A stretch of DNA of 64,000 nucleotides from Fodinibius sp. Rm-B-1B1-1 (GTDB taxonomy: Bacteria; Bacteroidota; Rhodothermia; Balneolales; Balneolaceae): the NCBI RefSeq assembly GCF_038594945.1, contig NZ_JBCFYD010000001.1:310001-374000 (forward strand). The letters are read 5' to 3'. Shown piece by piece: positions 1 through 9,519 of this stretch. The number at the start of each line of letters is the position of its first letter. The first letter of the stretch is position 1. The position numbers and the translations under genes were made by a program. The notes beneath the pieces are model-generated. The model searched no databases, was not told the DNA's origin, and worked only from the letters and a program-made list of their open reading frames with translations.

Positions 1-2
1 GT

Positions 3-89
3 TTGGTTACAGGCTTCCATCGCAATGACGATAAGGTAGTTTTAGCTATTCCCGATGATCCCGTTCCCAATGGGACCAAACTCAATTGA
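3..89 (+). CDS. C-terminal end of an unidentified protein (cut by window start)
   Basis: Twenty-eight sense codons are open from the left edge in the third frame and end at a TGA at 87-89. The peptide ends in a Pro/Asp-rich tail (AIPDDPVPNGTKLN). The other two plus-strand frames stop within the first 40 bases, so this is probably the tail of a gene entering from the left. I do not recognise the family. Confidence 0.4.
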   Translation: MVTGFHRNDDKVVLAIPDDPVPNGTKLN

Positions 90-169
90 TAGACAAACGT
101 AAATGAGGACAAAACTGTTTATCAATATGGTATGATATAACCATTGGAAACCACTTTGTCTGGCGTTTT

Positions 170-970
170 ATGCGTAAAATTATTCTCCCAATATTATTTA
201 TTCTTCTGGGGGCTTTATATAAAAGCACTACTGCACAAGCAGTATTTATTTGGGATGATATTTCAGAGACAGAATTTACACTCTGGGCCAGAAATCACTT
301 ACCCTGCCCGGTTTACCTCAAAGCCAAACCTGACTCATTAAACCAAACCTTCGAACACTTTCTACCCAAAGGAAGTCAACATCAACTTGTTCAACTTCCG
401 CTCGATTCTCTAACGTCCCCTGCCGAATTTAAAAAACAAATTCAATATAACTTAACACTCGGCAACCCCAATGCGGTCCACGACTCCAGTTATCGATATA
501 TGCTCCCTTATCCTCAAGGGCAAACTCATCTTCTTATCCAAGGCAATAATTCCAGCTTCACACATCATCTCCCCCACTCAAAATATGCCTTCGATTTTGA
601 TATGCCCCCAAACAGTCTCGTCTGTGCAGCCCGTGGCGGGATCGTCGGATTTGTGAGCGTAAATAATAAAAAAGGAGGAGACAATGAGGATTTTATACAA
701 CAAGCTAATAAGATTTTAATCTGCCATGATGATGGTACCGTAGCAGTATATGCCCACCTACAACATAGAGGTACATTCGTCAACGTTGGCGAACACGTGT
801 ATGCTGGGCAAGTAATTGGCCTCAGTGGCAATACCGGATACTCCACCACACCTCATCTCCATTTTGTAGTTTTATCCGGATCCAACGCAGTGCCTATAAA
901 ATTCAAGATGCTCCCAGATACCCTGCAACGCGGCCATTTCTATGAACAAAAGCTTACGTTCAATAAATAA
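170..970 (+). CDS. Secreted M23 (LytM-type) metallopeptidase
   Basis: This is a predicted zinc endopeptidase that cuts peptide cross-links of peptidoglycan in the periplasm. The N-terminus is a signal peptide ending near TTAQA (residue 24). The LytM fold occupies about residues 135-245. Visible metal or catalytic residues are His136 and Asp142 (HSKYAFDF), His196 (YAHL) and His229/His231 (PHLHF), so the site looks intact. The order matches the short stand-alone M23 proteins in which a YAxDF segment leads into AARGGIVG. There is no LysM or SH3 domain, so wall targeting is not evident. It stands alone, about 130 bases before the patatin gene. Substrate is inferred from the family only. Confidence 0.85.
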   Translation: MRKIILPILFILLGALYKSTTAQAVFIWDDISETEFTLWARNHLPCPVYLKAKPDSLNQTFEHFLPKGSQHQLVQLPLDSLTSPAEFKKQIQYNLTLGNPNAVHDSSYRYMLPYPQGQTHLLIQGNNSSFTHHLPHSKYAFDFDMPPNSLVCAARGGIVGFVSVNNKKGGDNEDFIQQANKILICHDDGTVAVYAHLQHRGTFVNVGEHVYAGQVIGLSGNTGYSTTPHLHFVVLSGSNAVPIKFKMLPDTLQRGHFYEQKLTFNK

Positions 971-1104
971 TTTCGTCCACGCCCCTTTACCCTCTCAGTC
1001 ATTTAATAACGGTATTTTAATATTACCAATTCGCTGATCATTCTACATTATTATATATTTACCCCACATAAACATCATCAAACCAACCCCTATAATGGAC
1101 CGCC

Positions 1105-3336
1105 ATGTATAAATCTATTTTATCCAGGTCCTTGTTACTCCTTCTTATTTTATTTATCCCATGCATTAGTCACGGCCAACAAGATCAGGAAACGGCAAAT
1201 TTACAATCCACTGAGAAAAAAACTTCATTGGGGATAGCCCTCAGCGGCGGTGGTGCCAAAGGATTTGCTCACATTGGGGTACTCAAAGTTTTGGAAGAAG
1301 AAGGAATCCCCGTACATATGATCAGTGGTACCAGTATGGGTGCTATCGTGGGGTCGCTATACGCTATTGGTTATTCGCCCGATGAAATAGCAGAGATAGC
1401 CCTGACTGCAAATTGGGGCATTTTATTTAATGATAACTACCAGATCAATCCCCAACAGATCTCAAATAGCGTCCTAAAAAAGGACAGCTTTCTGCTTACC
1501 TTCCCTTTTGATGACAAAGGCATATCACTGCCAACCGGACTTATTGATGGACAGAACATTTCTATGATGCTTTACCGGTTGATGTTGCCTTTTCACAATG
1601 TTGAGGACTTTACGGAGCTTCCTATACCTTTTTCTACCGTAGCAACAAATTTATCCACCGGAGAACCCCAAACCTTTACCAGTGGATATTTGCCGGATGC
1701 CGTTCGCGCAAGTATTGCCATCCCCACTATTTTTAAACCCGTTGTCATCAATGGCCAAACATATATTGACGGCGGGGTAGCCCGGAATATTCCTGTTGAA
1801 GATGTAAAACAACTTGGTGCTGACCTGACTATTGCCTCTGATGTAGGCGAACCCATCAGAAATATTGACAGCCTAAACACTTTTGTTGATGTATTATTTC
1901 AATCAGTAGGCTTTCATCAGCAAGAGTCTGACATCCTCCAAAAAGAAAAAACGGATATCTATATTCGTCCCGATATTCAAGAATTCTCAACATTTAGCTA
2001 TGAACGAGCCGACGAAATAATACAGCGAGGTGAAGAGGCAGCCCGAAAAGCACTGCCAGATATTAGGGCTTTGCTTGAACAACAGCATCTTTCTGCAACG
2101 TCGTTTAAACCGATTAATACAACCAGAAAAGATTCTATAACTGTTTCTGATATACAGTTTAATAATCTTACCGGATTAGCCCAACAGCAACAAGTATTTA
2201 TCGCACTTGATATCTCCTTACCCTCCAAACTAACCCTCTCAAGACTCGAACAAAAAATTAACAGGCTATATGGATCGGGATTGTTCAGCCAAATTTCATA
2301 TCGTTTACAACAAGATCCCGATTCAGGGGGTGACACACTCGTCTTAGACTTTCAGCACAAAGAACAAGAATATGTGGGCTTTAGCATGCGCTACGACAGT
2401 CAATATAAAGCCGGCTTATTGTTTGGCGCCTCGTTCACCGATAATATTTTTTGGAATGACAGACTCACCTTACAGCTCAGAGCCGGCGAAATCCTGGAAT
2501 TTAATTCAGACTATAATATTCCCGTAAATCTTGCTCCCCTTGCCTATATTAATGGCAGCATTAACTTGCAACGATCCCCTATCAACTATTACAATCAAAG
2601 CCAAATTCTTTCAAGTATAGATGTTGAAAAGCTTACTATTCAAGCTTCAACATCGGTTCAATTATGGCAACAGGTTGATACTGAATTGGGAATTGAAAAT
2701 CAACTGTATAATTTAAACGAAGCTATTGGTAATACCCTTGTCCTTGGGAATACAAACTTCCTGCTGAATCCTTTTGCCACCGTTAACCTTAGTACCCTAA
2801 ATCGCCCGTACTTTCCCACTCACGGACAGTCACTAAATATTAAAACAGAAATCTCCGACCCTGCGTGGGGAAGCTCAACGCGCTTTATTCAAACATCTGG
2901 AAAATGGTTTTCAACCATAAAACTTATACCGGGTATCAACCTATCCAATGAATTTTTCTTTGGATATTCTTCCACCAACAATTTACCGTTACATTATTAT
3001 TACCACTTAGGGGGTTTAACTCAAAACCCCGTTTTTGAACTTAAACAACTGCCATTTATGGGGTATGCTACACAGCAGCTACGATCTCCAAATCTTATGG
3101 CATTACGTTCAAAGCTTCAATTGCGACTAAATCGGCGTTTGTATCTTAGTGGAGGCATAAATATGGCACATCTCTCCAATCACTGGACTTTTAATATTGA
3201 CGCCCAACGTATGGAATATGGCTATTCAATCTCAATGGGAGCCACATCTATTGTGGGCCCCATTGAAGTAGCTGTATCAACCCCTGACTTTTCAGGCGGA
3301 TATGCGGTTAAACTAAATGTTGGATATCATTTTTAA
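1105..3336 (+). CDS. Patatin-like phospholipase with C-terminal Omp85-type barrel
   Basis: This is a predicted outer-membrane or secreted lipid acyl hydrolase with PlpD/RssA-like architecture. A signal peptide (residues 1-24, ending SHG) is followed by a patatin domain at about 42-330. The oxyanion motif GGGAKG is at 48-53, the nucleophile elbow GTSMG has Ser77, and Asp222 lies in IDGGVARNIP, so the Ser-Asp dyad is complete. A POTRA-like segment follows at about 345-420, and a beta-rich barrel fills the rest, ending in the aromatic residues GYHF typical of outer-membrane barrels. The 743-residue length fits patatin-Omp85 fusions of Bacteroidota. A weak hairpin lies between its stop and the convergent aldo/keto reductase gene. 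Confidence 0.88.
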   Translation: MYKSILSRSLLLLLILFIPCISHGQQDQETANLQSTEKKTSLGIALSGGGAKGFAHIGVLKVLEEEGIPVHMISGTSMGAIVGSLYAIGYSPDEIAEIALTANWGILFNDNYQINPQQISNSVLKKDSFLLTFPFDDKGISLPTGLIDGQNISMMLYRLMLPFHNVEDFTELPIPFSTVATNLSTGEPQTFTSGYLPDAVRASIAIPTIFKPVVINGQTYIDGGVARNIPVEDVKQLGADLTIASDVGEPIRNIDSLNTFVDVLFQSVGFHQQESDILQKEKTDIYIRPDIQEFSTFSYERADEIIQRGEEAARKALPDIRALLEQQHLSATSFKPINTTRKDSITVSDIQFNNLTGLAQQQQVFIALDISLPSKLTLSRLEQKINRLYGSGLFSQISYRLQQDPDSGGDTLVLDFQHKEQEYVGFSMRYDSQYKAGLLFGASFTDNIFWNDRLTLQLRAGEILEFNSDYNIPVNLAPLAYINGSINLQRSPINYYNQSQILSSIDVEKLTIQASTSVQLWQQVDTELGIENQLYNLNEAIGNTLVLGNTNFLLNPFATVNLSTLNRPYFPTHGQSLNIKTEISDPAWGSSTRFIQTSGKWFSTIKLIPGINLSNEFFFGYSSTNNLPLHYYYHLGGLTQNPVFELKQLPFMGYATQQLRSPNLMALRSKLQLRLNRRLYLSGGINMAHLSNHWTFNIDAQRMEYGYSISMGATSIVGPIEVAVSTPDFSGGYAVKLNVGYHF

Positions 3337-3389
3337 ACAAAAATACTCGGAGTATTATCTCCGGGTACAGAATTATTTGCTAAGCATTA

Positions 3390-4391
3390 TCAGTTGCGCC
3401 GAAAATCAGGGGCTGGCTCAGGTTTATTTTCCAAGATCTCCTCAACCTGTTCCATCACATCAGATGTTAATTGATCTACTACCTCAATGGCTTTCATATT
3501 TTGTTCCACCTGTTCAGGCTTCGAAGCTCCCGTAATTACCGTACTTACATCCTTATTTTTGAGACACCAAGCCAACGCAAACTGCGGCATGGGAATACCT
3601 GCCTCATCAGCAATCTTAGCCAGTTTTTGAACTTTTTGTAATTTCTGTCGCCCGCTTTCTGTTTCTAACAGCTTTTCACGCAACCAATCATACTTTTCGA
3701 GGGAGAGACGACTTCCTTCAGGTACCCCATCGTTATACTTCCCCGTCAACAAACCACTTGCAAGCGGACTCCAAATAGTTGTTCCAAGGCCAATCTCATC
3801 ATAGAGGGGTGCAAATTCCTGCTCCACTTTTTCGCGCCGAAACATATTATATTGCGGCTGGTCCATCAGTGGGGGACGCAAGTGCTCGCGGCGGGCAAAG
3901 TCATACGCCGGACGAATTTCTCGGGCAGACCATTCACTTGTTCCCCAGTACAAAGCTTTGCCTTCCTGAATCATCTGATTCATCCCCCAAACTGTTTCCT
4001 CAATAGGGGTATGCTTATCAGGCCGGTGGCAAAAAATAAGGTCCACATAATCAGTCTGCAGACGCTTTAGAGCAGCCTCTGTACCTTCCTTTATATGTTT
4101 AAATGATAGTCCCTGATCATTAGGGCCATCTCCACCCCAAAATATTTTAGTCGAAAGAACTAAATCCGATCGATTCCATCCTGCCTTTTGGATAATATTA
4201 CCCATCATGATTTCCGATTGACCATCGGCATAGGCTTCGGCATTATCAAAAAAGTTGACCCCTGCATCATACGCTTTTTTCATCGATTCGTACGCTATTT
4301 GTTCATCAATCTGATCACCAAAGGTGACCCACGATCCAAATGAAAGCGCTGAAACTTTTAATCCTGAACGTCCCAAAAATCGATACTCCAT
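3390..4391 (-). CDS. Aldo/keto reductase (KCAB/YghZ-like)
   Basis: This is a predicted cytoplasmic NADPH-dependent oxidoreductase with a TIM-barrel fold. The catalytic tetrad is visible as Asp49, Tyr54 (FDNAEAYADG), Lys82 (STKIFW) and His122 (FCHRP). The early LGRSGLKVSALSFG motif and the C-terminal TGASKPEQVEQN nucleotide-binding motif place it in the AKR6-like group with potassium-channel beta subunits and YghZ. The 333-residue length is normal. The natural substrate cannot be told from the sequence. It is monocistronic and convergent with the patatin gene. The 272 bases upstream, shared with the divergent DUF1801 gene, are AT-rich with no recognisable element. Confidence 0.88.
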   Translation of the reverse strand: MEYRFLGRSGLKVSALSFGSWVTFGDQIDEQIAYESMKKAYDAGVNFFDNAEAYADGQSEIMMGNIIQKAGWNRSDLVLSTKIFWGGDGPNDQGLSFKHIKEGTEAALKRLQTDYVDLIFCHRPDKHTPIEETVWGMNQMIQEGKALYWGTSEWSAREIRPAYDFARREHLRPPLMDQPQYNMFRREKVEQEFAPLYDEIGLGTTIWSPLASGLLTGKYNDGVPEGSRLSLEKYDWLREKLLETESGRQKLQKVQKLAKIADEAGIPMPQFALAWCLKNKDVSTVITGASKPEQVEQNMKAIEVVDQLTSDVMEQVEEILENKPEPAPDFRRN

Positions 4392-4663
4392 AATCTAATA
4401 ATTGATTTCATTATGTTTGTGAAATTGACGTTATATAAGGCATTTTTTTTCTATATCGTTTACCATAATCACTTCTGATCTGTAGCAATTTCAGGGCGGA
4501 AATTGGCCTAAATAGCACTTATATTACGTGCTGAGTTTATGGCCGTATATCATGTATGAGGCCATTATCCTTAATTTCCAATGAACAAAAACGGTAATAT
4601 TCACAGAATACCGTATCCCTTTTTCAAAAGGCAATTTAAATAATTAATTAACTTCTTTCTATC

Positions 4664-5107
4664 ATGGCAAAAAGTATGGCAAAAACAGTTGATGAATATA
4701 TAGATGAGCTTCCCGAATATCGACGCGAACCTATCGAAGAAATTCGGAAGCTAATCCTTGATAATATTCCTGATGGCTATGAAGAAACAATCAATTGGGG
4801 GATGATTAGTTATGAAATCCCACTTGAAAAGTATCCTGACACCTATAATAATCAACCACTGAACTATATTGGTTTAGCAGCTCAAAAGAATCATAATTCC
4901 TTGTATCTAATGTCGGTTTACCAGGATGAAGAACTCCAGGAATGGTTGGAAGAAGAGTTCGAAAAGGCTGGCAAAAAAATGGATATGGGACGTTCTTGCC
5001 TGCGGTTCAACATGGTTACTGATCTGCCGTTAGACGCCATTTCTACCATCATTGGCAAGCATACCCCCGACGAATTTATCGAGGCTTACGAAGAAATCCG
5101 GAAGTAA
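4664..5107 (+). CDS. DUF1801 (YdhG/YobT-like) domain protein
   Basis: A small cytoplasmic protein of 147 residues. The opening TVDEYIDELPEYRREPIEEIRKLI, the central ETINWGMISYEIP, and the closing IIGKHTPDEFIEAYE match the DUF1801 fold, which some annotate as an iron-chaperone-like domain. The biochemical function is not established. It has no signal peptide or membrane segment. A strong hairpin terminator follows at 5138-5157, so it is probably transcribed alone. An alternative in-frame ATG at residue 5 cannot be excluded. Confidence 0.8.
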   Translation: MAKSMAKTVDEYIDELPEYRREPIEEIRKLILDNIPDGYEETINWGMISYEIPLEKYPDTYNNQPLNYIGLAAQKNHNSLYLMSVYQDEELQEWLEEEFEKAGKKMDMGRSCLRFNMVTDLPLDAISTIIGKHTPDEFIEAYEEIRK

Positions 5108-5137
5108 TAACGTCTGCCGGCATTTCGTTAGTTCAGT

Positions 5138-5157
5138 AAACGGGCACACCCGTTTTT
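5138..5157 (+). terminator. Rho-independent terminator after DUF1801 gene
   Basis: AAACGGG / CCCGTTT arms with a CACA loop are followed by further T residues. It lies 30 bases after the DUF1801 stop and 40 bases before msrA. Confidence 0.8.
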
Positions 5158-5196
5158 GTGTTTATACACTTCCAATTAGTGACATAACTTACTGCT

Positions 5197-5862
5197 ATGA
5201 ACATCCAAAACATCTTGATCATACCGTTTACTGCTATCACATTTATGCTGCTTTTCTCAGCCACTTCGATTGCTCAATCTAATAACAATACTAATACTAT
5301 GGGCACAAAAAAAATGGAAGAAGCAACTTTTGGCGCTGGCTGTTTTTGGTGCGTTGAAGCTGTTTTTGAAGAAGTAAAAGGAATAAAATCTGCTGTAGCA
5401 GGTTATGCCGGCGGCGAGATACCGAATCCAACATATCGACAAGTTTCATCAGGACAAACAGGTCATGCCGAGGTGGCACATATTACGTTTGACCCTTCAG
5501 TAATTTCGTATGAACAATTGCTTGAGGTATTTTGGCACACACATAATCCCACCACCAAAAATCGGCAAGGGGCAGATGTTGGGCCCCAATATCGTTCGAC
5601 TATCTTTTATCACAACGAAAAACAAAAAGAAATAGCTGAAAAATCACTAAAAAAAACAGATAGATCTGATTTGTGGGAAGATCCTATTGTAACAGAAATT
5701 GAGCCACTTTCGAACTATTCGGTAGCCGAGAACTATCATCAAAATTACTACGAGAACAATCCCAATGCGGGATATTGCCAAGTAGTTATTGCACCAAAAT
5801 TAAAGAAATTCAGACAAGAATTTTCGCATCTTCTGAAAGATGAAGTAAAACAAAAGCAATAA
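5197..5862 (+). CDS. msrA: Peptide-methionine (S)-S-oxide reductase, exported form
   Basis: MsrA reduces the S-epimer of methionine sulfoxide in damaged proteins. The catalytic GCFWCVE motif (Cys49) is followed by the conserved YAGG, SGQTGHAEV and DVGPQYRS segments, so the enzyme looks complete. Residues 1-27 form a signal peptide (hydrophobic stretch, then SIAQS), which points to a periplasmic repair enzyme. In-frame ATGs at residues 35 and 40 could give a cytosolic form but lack a better start context. It has no fused MsrB domain and no msrB beside it. It converges on the histidine kinase gene with a 15-base gap. Confidence 0.93.
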   Translation: MNIQNILIIPFTAITFMLLFSATSIAQSNNNTNTMGTKKMEEATFGAGCFWCVEAVFEEVKGIKSAVAGYAGGEIPNPTYRQVSSGQTGHAEVAHITFDPSVISYEQLLEVFWHTHNPTTKNRQGADVGPQYRSTIFYHNEKQKEIAEKSLKKTDRSDLWEDPIVTEIEPLSNYSVAENYHQNYYENNPNAGYCQVVIAPKLKKFRQEFSHLLKDEVKQKQ

Positions 5863-5877
5863 TAAAAATAGCCCTAC

Positions 5878-8604
5878 CTATCCATCTTCGGTAGCAGCAA
5901 ACTCCAGCGTAAGGGATGTCCCCTGATTGCTTTTAAGACTCCATGTAGCATCAAGTTGACGAGCAAAATTATCAATTAAATTCATGCCCAGCGTGTCACT
6001 CTCTTCGGGAGAAAAGTCATCGGGCAACCCTTTTCCATTATCACTTATTTGAGCACCAATATATTCGTTTTCTTTCGAAATATGGATAGTAATCTGATTA
6101 CCCTCAGCCCCTTCAAAAGCATGTTTCAAAGAGTTCGTAACGGCCTCATTAACCAATAACGCAAATGGTACGGCCCGGTTGATATCCAACTCTATATCCT
6201 CAATATCCAAACATACTTCAACCTCTTGGTCTGACCCAATAGTATTACGAATTGTCTCCACCAAATCCCCAATATAGGAATCACAAGAAATGTGTCCCAA
6301 GCTGTCCGAGTTATATAGTTTTTCGTGAATCAAGGCCATTGTTTGAATTCGCCGCTCACTTTCTTCCAGTGTATCATGGATTACCGGATCATCTGATTCG
6401 TACATCTGCAGCTGTAAAAGTCCCGATACAATAGCCAAATTATTTTTAACCCGGTGATGAATCTCCTGCAGTAAGATCTTCTTTTCTTTAAGCGAGGTGG
6501 ATATCTGCTTTTCGTATTCTTTTTCTTCTGTGATATCGATATACATGCCAAACCCTGCAATAGGCTCCCCATCAACATAAACTGGGATAGCAGCAATAAA
6601 AACATCAACCAGATCTCCATCTTTAGTCAACCGTTTGGCTTCACGATGAAAACTTTCTGACGCATATTTCTTAAGAGGCATTCGGGGCACCTGGCCACGC
6701 TCGGTTGGGGGTACAAGAAACTCATCAATATCTTTACCTTGTAGTTCCTCTTCAGTAAAACCAAATGTCTTCTCAAAACTTTTGTTTACATTCAGAACCT
6801 TATTCTCCGGATCTACCATCACAATACCCGCAGGAGCATTCAAAAAGAGATTTCGAAATAGCTCTTCATTTTTTCGCAGTTCTTCACGAGCCTTAACCTG
6901 ACTCGAAATATCATGACCTACTCCAATAAGATAATCCTTTCCATCCCTTTTAAAATGTTTCCCCGTAAAATAATAGGGAATTTTTCTACCGTCTTTGGTC
7001 TTTAGATTTGCTTCAATACTGGATTTTCCACCTTCAAAAACAGCCCCGATTTCATCTCTTACCGACTCGAATTCATCATCTGTGAAAAACTCTCCGGGTG
7101 TTATTTCTTGCATCTCATCAGCTGTATAACCGGTCTCATCCAACAAGTGTTGATTCCAGTGGTAATAATTCCCCTCTTCATCAAACATATAAAAAATACC
7201 AGGCAAGCTTTCTAATAAGGCCTCATTGAAACGTTTTTCATTTAATAGTTCCGCTTCTGCCTCTTTTTGCTGCATTATATTAATTCCAACACACAAGAAA
7301 TATTCTGTTCCACTAAACTCAATAAAATACCCCCGCCAGTAGTAGGGTTTCTTTTCTCCATATTTTGTCTTTAAACGAAGTTCTGTACCATGCTCCATAT
7401 CTCCTCGTGCCTCTTCCACAGCTTGTTCCATAAGAGCATGATCTTCGGCAGCAATTAGATCATAGGCATCCATATCCTCAAACTCCGCTTTGCTATAGCC
7501 TGTATTCTGTTCAGCATAATCATTCCATTCAACAAGCGCCATATCAGTATCTAATAGCAAATAGATGCTGGGTAAGCTATTTAAAATGGTATCAATATAA
7601 TTCCGTTGAGCAACTAACGATTCCTCAATACTTTTCCGTTTTTCATACGCTGCTATTATACGAGCAATTGTATTAAGCAGCGTTATCTCTTCGTCACTCC
7701 ACTTTCTCTTTTCTTGCGTATCAGCAAAACCGATATGTCCTTTCCATTCCCCCTCAACTGTAAAAGGGATAATCAAAATAGATTGTACCTGCTGCTCCTC
7801 AAAAATTGAGCGTTCGGGCTCTGGGAACTCATCAACCTGACCATTTATTTTTTGCAGGGACGATAGCTTTTCGTAAAGCCAGGGGATATCGGAATATTTC
7901 CATTGCCGGTCTGATTTCTCGGCAACAGGTTCTATATCGGGCTTGGTCACTTCGAATACCGGCTCCAAATACAAATCGTCATCCACCTCTTTATTTTTGT
8001 AGAGAAAAATACGATCAGTTCCGGTTACTTCCCGGAGTAAGTTTAAACTTTGCTCTAAAGCTTCAGAAGAGTTACTCTCTAACAGTAATTTTGAGCACCT
8101 CGAAATCACCTTCTCATATTCCAGCCGCTTTTGTAATTTCTCTTCTACTTTAGTTCGGCGTGCAATTTCTTCTTTGAGCTCTTCCGTTTTATTTTCCTGC
8201 AGCCTTATCTCTGCCTTCTTACGCTCTGTAATATCAATTGACGATCCATATATGAGTTCACGGCCCCCTTCATCCTCAATCACCTGAATCTCATCACGGA
8301 GCCAAATGTATGTCCCCTCTTTTGTCTTAAAACGATACTCATTGATAGCCCCACCCCCTTCATTTATAACCTTACGAAACTGAGATAAAACCTCTTGTTT
8401 ATCATCTGGATGGATTTGATTGGACCAGCCATTTTCGTGTTTCGTAAAGTACGAAGGGGCAAAGCCTAAAATATCTTCGGCATTCTCACTAACAGAAATT
8501 AGTGGAAAATCCTGCGTTTTTTTGCACCTAAATAAAATGACTGACCCACTGCTGAACAGCTTTTCTATACCTGCCGAAAAGCGGGATTTGGAATATTGCC
8601 CCAT
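5878..8604 (-). CDS. Multi-PAS/GAF sensor histidine kinase (HisKA_2 type)
   Basis: This 908-residue sensor kinase has no transmembrane segment or signal peptide, so it probably senses cytoplasmic signals. In order it carries PAS (about 20-130), GAF (about 175-325), PAS (335-450), PAS (455-575), PAS (585-705), a HisKA_2 dimerisation domain with the EIHHRVKNN motif (His716/His717), and an HATPase domain with N-box VNEAVTNSLKH and G-box DNGKGLPDDF. HisKA_2 kinases often act in two-component or general-stress cascades. No response regulator gene lies nearby, so this is an orphan kinase. The ligand is unknown. The repeated IDITERKKAE-type linkers mark PAS/PAC boundaries. Confidence 0.87.
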   Translation of the reverse strand: MGQYSKSRFSAGIEKLFSSGSVILFRCKKTQDFPLISVSENAEDILGFAPSYFTKHENGWSNQIHPDDKQEVLSQFRKVINEGGGAINEYRFKTKEGTYIWLRDEIQVIEDEGGRELIYGSSIDITERKKAEIRLQENKTEELKEEIARRTKVEEKLQKRLEYEKVISRCSKLLLESNSSEALEQSLNLLREVTGTDRIFLYKNKEVDDDLYLEPVFEVTKPDIEPVAEKSDRQWKYSDIPWLYEKLSSLQKINGQVDEFPEPERSIFEEQQVQSILIIPFTVEGEWKGHIGFADTQEKRKWSDEEITLLNTIARIIAAYEKRKSIEESLVAQRNYIDTILNSLPSIYLLLDTDMALVEWNDYAEQNTGYSKAEFEDMDAYDLIAAEDHALMEQAVEEARGDMEHGTELRLKTKYGEKKPYYWRGYFIEFSGTEYFLCVGINIMQQKEAEAELLNEKRFNEALLESLPGIFYMFDEEGNYYHWNQHLLDETGYTADEMQEITPGEFFTDDEFESVRDEIGAVFEGGKSSIEANLKTKDGRKIPYYFTGKHFKRDGKDYLIGVGHDISSQVKAREELRKNEELFRNLFLNAPAGIVMVDPENKVLNVNKSFEKTFGFTEEELQGKDIDEFLVPPTERGQVPRMPLKKYASESFHREAKRLTKDGDLVDVFIAAIPVYVDGEPIAGFGMYIDITEEKEYEKQISTSLKEKKILLQEIHHRVKNNLAIVSGLLQLQMYESDDPVIHDTLEESERRIQTMALIHEKLYNSDSLGHISCDSYIGDLVETIRNTIGSDQEVEVCLDIEDIELDINRAVPFALLVNEAVTNSLKHAFEGAEGNQITIHISKENEYIGAQISDNGKGLPDDFSPEESDTLGMNLIDNFARQLDATWSLKSNQGTSLTLEFAATEDG

Positions 8605-8841
8605 TTAAAATAACCCAACTTAACCTTGCACATTATTAATCAACCTCTCGATTACTACTATATAATAATTTAGAATGAGATTAGAAAATCTTAATATTTA
8701 AATATAAACCCTCTTCCGGGATCCACTTTGTTATTCCAATTATTTTGCGGTATATCAACAAAGCAAACAGATAAACGATATCCAGCTGGTTTGAGTTTAA
8801 AAATTGAACACCGCTGAATTTTCTAATAAACCATTATCGCT

Positions 8842-9387
8842 ATGAAAACTTTTACATCATCTTTAAGCAATTTTGCTCTTATTTTATTCATCGTCATTTT
8901 CTCGGCGCAAGTCACTGCGGCTCAAGAAAGAGGCAATGAAGAGCCGCGAGTAAGTCCCAATGCAACAGTTAGTCAAACGGTGGGCACGACTGATATCACC
9001 ATTACCTATGGACGTCCGGCGGTTAATGATCGCAAAATTTTTGGTGAATTAGTTCCCTACGACGAAGTATGGCGGACGGGAGCCAATGAATCTACTGCTC
9101 TGGTAGTTTCGGATGATGTTATAATTGAAGGTAATGAATTAGAGGCAGGCACCTATTCTATTTATACGATCCCGAATGAGAATGAATGGACTATTATTAT
9201 TAATTCGAAAATGTCATGGGGAACACAATACGATCAATCCCAGGATGTAATGCGCTTTACCGTAGAACCTCAAGAAGCTAACTACATGGAGCGGCTATTA
9301 TTCTATTTCGAGGATGTTACCCAAGAATCTGCTACCATTGTTTTACATTGGGATACCGTGAAGGTACCGATCCAAATAAATATATAG
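8842..9387 (+). CDS. Secreted DUF2911 family protein
   Basis: A 181-residue exported protein with a signal peptide (1-27, ending VTAAQ). The remainder matches DUF2911, seen as ITITYGRPAVNDRKIFG, VWRTGANEST and the GTYSIYTIPNENEWT stretch. The family is common in Bacteroidota, is predicted to be periplasmic, and has no defined role. The TAG stop at 9385-9387 is in the same reading frame as the following EamA coding region, which lacks a normal start (see findings). The C-terminus looks natural for the family. Confidence 0.82.
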   Translation: MKTFTSSLSNFALILFIVIFSAQVTAAQERGNEEPRVSPNATVSQTVGTTDITITYGRPAVNDRKIFGELVPYDEVWRTGANESTALVVSDDVIIEGNELEAGTYSIYTIPNENEWTIIINSKMSWGTQYDQSQDVMRFTVEPQEANYMERLLFYFEDVTQESATIVLHWDTVKVPIQINI

Positions 9388-9519
9388 AATACTATTTCAA
9401 ATTTAGATTCTCATAGAACGACCGTAAATAGCGGGAGCTTATCCCATCACGGTTTACTCATACTATTTGTCTTCTTTTGGGGCGCTAATTTTATATTAGC
9501 TGAAATTGCCCTTACAGAA

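Noticed and set aside
3345-3372. Hairpin between patatin and aldo/keto reductase genes
   Set aside because: Only a five-base perfect stem (CGGAG/CTCCG) without a clear T-run; too weak to call a terminator.
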